64,000 bases of DNA from Siphlonurus alternatus (Eukaryota > Arthropoda > Insecta > Ephemeroptera > Siphlonuridae). The position numbers were made by a program, and so were the translations under genes. Numbering within the stretch: position 1 is the stretch's first letter; each line of letters begins with the position of its first letter. The stretch covers positions 33,405,078-33,469,077 of the forward strand of contig OX463788.1 of the NCBI GenBank assembly GCA_949825025.1, read 5' to 3'. The notes under the pieces were generated by a model. It was not told the origin of the DNA, did no database searches, and saw nothing but the letters and a program-made list of their open reading frames with translations. Shown here piece after piece: positions 63,809-64,000 of this stretch.

Positions 63809-64000
63809 GTAAGTATGATAATGTGACGTTACTATGTGTATATCCAGATAAAAAGATTACGCCACTCGCCCATCGAGGCTGAACTTTAAAAGCAACATGG
63901 CTCCCCTTCAGCTTCCTGTAATGTGGTTTTGTTATAGAAGTTGGTGTACTCTTTTACTCTGGTGCATATCTCAATTTGAAGAGCCTGCCCTTACTGTTAA

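Noticed and set aside
63809..63882. In-frame continuation of the COPB2 exon to a stop
   Set aside because: A consensus donor GTAAGTATG follows the split codon, and the residues after it do not match the family; this is intron.

Overview
This window is nuclear DNA from an animal. It has GT-AG introns, AT-rich non-coding sequence, dinucleotide and pentanucleotide satellites, LINE fragments, 5S- and tRNA-headed SINEs, and many inverted-repeat DNA transposons. The two recognisable proteins (COPB2 and a TRUB1-type pseudouridine synthase) are close to their animal orthologues. I cannot name the species. The base composition and repeat load suggest an invertebrate such as a sponge or cnidarian, but that is only an inference.

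Genes are sparse. Four loci are supported. (1) The 3' end of an unrecognised gene for a small single-pass membrane protein (exons 7268-7379 and 7863-8039, + strand). (2) A four-exon locus with good splice sites but a broken reading frame (30160-32082, +), either a pseudogene or a gene hit by assembly indels. (3) A complete six-exon TRUB1 gene (43535-56174, +, 258 aa) whose exon phases all agree and whose first intron is about 8 kb of repeats. (4) The 5' part of COPB2, the beta-prime coatomer subunit (62993-63808 and on past the window edge, +). These genes look like independent housekeeping loci; nothing links their functions.

Most of the rest is transposable elements, many nested. 0-7 kb holds two TTAA-flanked MITEs, a 5S-SINE, a decayed CR1/Jockey-like LINE and a palindromic element abutting it. 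8.8-15.1 kb is a cluster of MITE families A-D, a hAT-type MITE and small palindromes. 15.4-18.8 kb is one 3.4-kb long-TIR element with an 8-9 bp target duplication. 20.4-27.4 kb is a nested stack: a 7-kb palindromic element holding a split 5S-SINE, a foldback-like element built of tandem repeats, a second SINE and a pogo/Tigger-like element. 32.2-39.3 kb holds a 1.1-kb palindrome and a second stack (outer palindrome, TA-flanked element, three MITEs, 9-bp-TSD long-TIR element). 41-51 kb contains two nearly identical 544-bp elements with perfect 9-bp target duplications, and further MITEs. 48-59 kb adds several SINE types.

The strongest leads are the two 544-bp insertions, the pair of GG-ended long-TIR elements with AT-rich 9-bp duplications, the set of MITE families sharing TTAA duplications and a GG start, and the SINEs that share one central domain behind different RNA-derived heads.
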